From the NCBI GenBank assembly GCA_031430575.1, contig JANPBT010000067.1:6920-70919 (forward strand): a stretch of 64,000 nucleotides of DNA, given 5' to 3'. The notes beneath the pieces are model-generated. The model saw nothing but the letters and a program-made list of their open reading frames with translations, was not told where the DNA came from and did no database searches. Origin of the DNA: JANMDS01 sp031430575. Lineage in GTDB: Bacteria > Pseudomonadota > Gammaproteobacteria > Burkholderiales > Casimicrobiaceae. The position numbers and the translations under genes were made by a program. Position 1 is the stretch's first letter, and every line of letters starts with the position of its first letter. Of this stretch, positions 61,987 through 64,000 are shown piece by piece.

Positions 61987-62004
61987 ATACCTGCGGCGCA
62001 GATT
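61987..62004 (+). repeat. Dispersed repeat copy, full 18-base consensus
   Basis: Intergenic, 16 bases after the glk stop; the last copy before the cassette array. Confidence 0.92.
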
Positions 62005-62173
62005 GGCGTTCGAAAACGGTTTTCTGCCTTCGGTTTCTACTTTGTTAATGAAGTGCAGTGCACCCCGAGAGCGAAATATCGGTGAAAGTAAGACCTCTGC
62101 TGAGGCAACCCATCCCGCAATACGCTGCGCCTCAATCGACTGAAGTCTTAGTCCACTCGGGTTATGCTAGAGG

Positions 62174-62563
62174 TTAGAACCAGAGATCACGAACACACCT
62201 ACCGTCCCTTGGAAGGTCCTCCCACTTCTCGAGGCCGTCGAAGTGATCAATTGGCAGGTGCGCGACAGGGCCTGGTTCTGCCATGCGCAGATTCGCGGCT
62301 ATTCGACGGCGACCTTCTTGATTTGGCGCCAATGACCGCCAGTAGCAAACGCAGCCGCATTCTGGGCAGAAGTGAAAGCCAAGTGAATTCCCTCGGACGT
62401 AGGCCTTGGTAGTTCCTGTGACGTGTATGCCCTCACCCTCGTAGTCATACGCCCAGAGTACCCCGTACCGACGACAAGCAGTGCAATTACAGGCGGTCGC
62501 GGATTCTGGCATTTCGTTGAGCTGCCATTGAACTGAGCCGCAATGGCATGAACCTTTGAGCAT
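62174..62563 (-). CDS. GFA-like zinc protein, integron cassette gene
   Basis: A 129-aa protein with the glutathione-dependent formaldehyde-activating (Mss4-like) zinc fold: GSCHCGSVQW, CNCTACRRYG and HFCPECGCV carry the zinc cysteines. Family members bind glutathione adducts; here the function is unknown. ATG 62563 is the family start; the open TTG upstream would reach into attC. It is the leftmost cassette gene, with attC at its 5' side belonging to the next cassette. Confidence 0.88.
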   Translation of the reverse strand: MLKGSCHCGSVQWQLNEMPESATACNCTACRRYGVLWAYDYEGEGIHVTGTTKAYVRGNSLGFHFCPECGCVCYWRSLAPNQEGRRRIAANLRMAEPGPVAHLPIDHFDGLEKWEDLPRDGRCVRDLWF

Positions 62564-62603
62564 CTTGACGCCTTCTAAGGTGGAGGGAAGGTGTGTTTGT
62601 GAG

Positions 62604-62733
62604 GCCAAACGTTTGAGCTAAGCTGGTACCGACGGTGTGACGCCAATCCCAGACTGGCGAAAGTGTGCCGCGTACCACCGGCCCGGGCCTCGTGGCCTGC
62701 CGTTGGCGCTCCGCTTGAGCGAGGGGTTGGGCG
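62604..62733 (-). other. Integron attC recombination site 1
   Basis: 130 bases bounded by GCCAAAC (imperfect R-box) and GTTGGGC (GTTRRRY). Inner boxes TTGAGCTAAG and CGCTTGAGCG pair imperfectly, and the long central part folds through GTGGCCTGCCGTTGG. The right end shares about 45 bases with attC 2. It follows the 3' end of the secreted Cys-rich gene, as attC should. Confidence 0.8.
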
Positions 62734-62739
62734 TCGCCG

Positions 62740-63228
62740 TTAGCAGCCGCATGTACCGTACCCCTTTCGAACCCATGCCTTTCGATCTCGCTGTGACACT
62801 GTTACCTCGACCTTCACATCGGTGAACTCGCACCCGTCAAGTTTGTCCTTGGGACATGTACTCGGCGCATTTGTGTATCGCAGTTTCACCTTCAGGTCTT
62901 CAGATTCGTACAAGTCAGTCGATCGTCCGGGTGGGTCTCCCTTCACTGAACTGCCGACGTGGCCGATGTGTTTGAGACTCCGGTCCTGTCCATCAATGAC
63001 CAAGAGTAAGGGAGCGTTTGCGTCGAGTTCGGTGAACATGTGGGGCTGGTGCGCAAACCGTCGGTTAGCGCAGGGTTGGTGCGCGACGCGAATTTGACAC
63101 CCGCAGCCAAGTTTCTCAGGTGCGACGCAGGCGAGCACTGGACTGGCGTTATTCTGCTCGGCTGAGACTCCAGATGTACCCACCATTGCGAGAGCAGCGA
63201 GGACAGCGGTGAGATAGTGCATATGCAT
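62740..63228 (-). CDS. Secreted cysteine-rich protein, integron cassette gene
   Basis: A 162-aa exported protein: signal peptide to about residue 23 (LTAVLAALAMVGTSGVSAEQ), then a domain with eight cysteines (CVAPEKLGCGCQI, CANRR, CPKDKLDGC, GTCGC). It has a beta-rich pattern, but I recognise no family. Fills its cassette almost exactly from 12 bases inside attC 2 to 6 bases before attC 1, which is typical of cassettes. Confidence 0.75.
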   Translation of the reverse strand: MHMHYLTAVLAALAMVGTSGVSAEQNNASPVLACVAPEKLGCGCQIRVAHQPCANRRFAHQPHMFTELDANAPLLLVIDGQDRSLKHIGHVGSSVKGDPPGRSTDLYESEDLKVKLRYTNAPSTCPKDKLDGCEFTDVKVEVTVSQRDRKAWVRKGYGTCGC

Positions 63229-63237
63229 GTATGCGAC

Positions 63238-63366
63238 GCTTAACGTTTGAGCTAAGTGGGCGACGGCGGCAGGCCACCAGGGCCCGGGGTGAGAAAATGT
63301 ACACCGTACCTCAGACTAGGCCCTGGTGGCCTGCCGTTGGTGCTCCGCTTGAGCGAGGGGTTAGGC
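63238..63366 (-). other. Integron attC recombination site 2
   Basis: 129 bases bounded by GCTTAAC (RYYYAAC) and GTTAGGC (GTTRRRY). L boxes: TTGAGCTAAG on the left, CGCTTGAGCG on the right, the right having one extra base. Long stem GGCAGGCCACCAGGG / CCCTGGTGGCCTGCC. The extra base on the right side points to a minus-strand array, matching the gene direction. Confidence 0.88.
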
Positions 63367-63373
63367 GTCCACT

Positions 63374-64000
63374 TCACGGCGTAGAACTTGCGACTTCCGT
63401 GAGGATCGCCTGGATTTCTGCGGCTATGAGCTCCGGTCTGTCTTTGTGGATGTAGTGCCCAGCGCCAACTACGGGACGCGTCGTTGCACCAGGAAGCTTC
63501 GACAACCAATCTTTCGTCAACCGCGAGACCACTGATCGGAACGCCGGCGTCTCGCCAATCTCGGGTCTGGTGCTTACGAGGATGTGCGCCCGTACAAGCC
63601 GTGTCAGCGGTGGTGCGGAGTCAAAGCAGGCAGACTGTCCGTCGAACTCGGCTCTCATCGTTGCCGAAAAGACCGTGGCTCGAAGGACAGAAATCGTTGC
63701 TGCTACCACTGGTGTCTCGCGTTGGAGTGAAGTCCAGTGATCTGGATGCGTCGGATCGAGCAACAGCATGCCAGCGACTTCGTCAGGGAAAAGACGTGCG
63801 TATGCGTAGTGGTACTGACCGCCAAGAGAGTGACCTACAAGCAAGTACGGCGGTCGTGCGCCTGTTGCAGCTAGGACCGCGTGAAGCCCACGAGCGACAT
63901 CGCAGGGGTTGCTTGGCGCTTTTGGCGCTGGCCTGCTAGCCCCGTAACCTGGTCTGTCATAGGCAAAGGTTGCGACTGTCGATGGCAGGCGGCCAATGAC
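63374..64000 (-). CDS. Alpha/beta hydrolase, integron cassette gene (5' end cut by window)
   Basis: The frame is open to the right edge (209 codons seen). Motifs: YDRPGYGAS, nucleophile LLVGHSLGGQY, acid region LLLDPTHPDHW and catalytic His in VVGAGHYIHKDRPE. Haloalkane-dehalogenase/epoxide-hydrolase-like fold; the substrate is unknown. It lies 8 bases from attC 2, which follows its stop. Confidence 0.85.
   Translation of the reverse strand, partial: VIGRLPSTVATFAYDRPGYGASRPAPKAPSNPCDVARGLHAVLAATGARPPYLLVGHSLGGQYHYAYARLFPDEVAGMLLLDPTHPDHWTSLQRETPVVAATISVLRATVFSATMRAEFDGQSACFDSAPPLTRLVRAHILVSTRPEIGETPAFRSVVSRLTKDWLSKLPGATTRPVVGAGHYIHKDRPELIAAEIQAILTEVASSTP

Noticed and set aside
533..62004. 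Repeat as CRISPR or REP/RAYT element
   Set aside because: Spacing is irregular (tens to thousands of bases), copies lie inside essential genes, no cas or RAYT gene is present, and the unit is only 18 bases without variable spacers.
62100..62167. Third attC left of the GFA cassette (GTTATGC end)
   Set aside because: One box resembles an R site and GACTAAG is near, but no matching left half is visible; too weak to call.

Overview
The window is one chromosomal segment of a betaproteobacterium, most likely of the Burkholderiales or a near relative. Pointers are three tripartite-tricarboxylate (TctC/Bug-type) solute receptors, a fused indolepyruvate ferredoxin oxidoreductase, the gene order tpiA-secG-tRNA-Leu-nuoA to nuoN, a complete iscRSUA-hscBA-fdx-iscX operon, and a lysine/alanine-rich SWIB protein. 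No species can be named from the sequence alone. The left edge cuts a serine/threonine kinase gene and the right edge cuts a hydrolase gene.

Layout. 0-2.8 kb: membrane Ser/Thr kinase and, on the opposite strand, an overlooked 26-codon double-glycine peptide gene. 2.9-9.9 kb: indolepyruvate oxidoreductase, carboxylesterase, a DUF1853 protein and a hydrolase lipoprotein. 9.3-17 kb: part of the protocatechuate 4,5-cleavage (lig/pmd/gal) pathway, with ligJ, ligU/galD and ligI, a divergent LysR gene with a clear dyad operator, two Bug receptors and a metallo-hydrolase. 17-19.1 kb: LysE-family pseudogene, small membrane protein, DUF1932 dehydrogenase, tRNA-Ser(CGA). 19.2-24.8 kb: the Fe-S assembly operon behind an IscR-type box. 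24.8-37 kb: scattered catabolic genes (aldo/keto reductase, BMP lipoprotein, malate/lactate-type dehydrogenase, Rieske oxygenase, aquaporin, a CoA-transferase / dehydratase / acyl-CoA dehydrogenase / Bug receptor / Hyi block). 37-42.5 kb: crystallin-fold secreted protein and an oligopeptide-type ABC transporter lacking a binding protein. 42.6-59 kb: H1/SWIB protein, tpiA, secG, tRNA-Leu(GAG) and all fourteen nuo genes. 59-62 kb: VOC protein, nitroreductase, glucokinase. 62.1-64 kb: an integron-type cassette array with two well-formed attC sites and three minus-strand cassette genes.

The most striking signal is not a gene. A short near-palindromic DNA word, consensus ATACCTGCGGCGCAGATT, is scattered over 0.5-62.0 kb in both orientations. 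I count 50 exact copies of its 11-base core (CTGCGGCGCAG or complement) plus several one- or two-base variants, about one per 1.2 kb. It lies inside real genes in five of the six reading phases (IPAAQI, TCGAD, YLRRR, SAPQV, CAAGI), just after stop codons, and as inverted pairs that form long hairpins between genes. Frame-independence, density and the paired arrangement resemble DNA uptake sequences of Neisseria and Haemophilus, but the word matches no dialect I know. It is absent from the cassette array. It is the best candidate here for an undescribed system.
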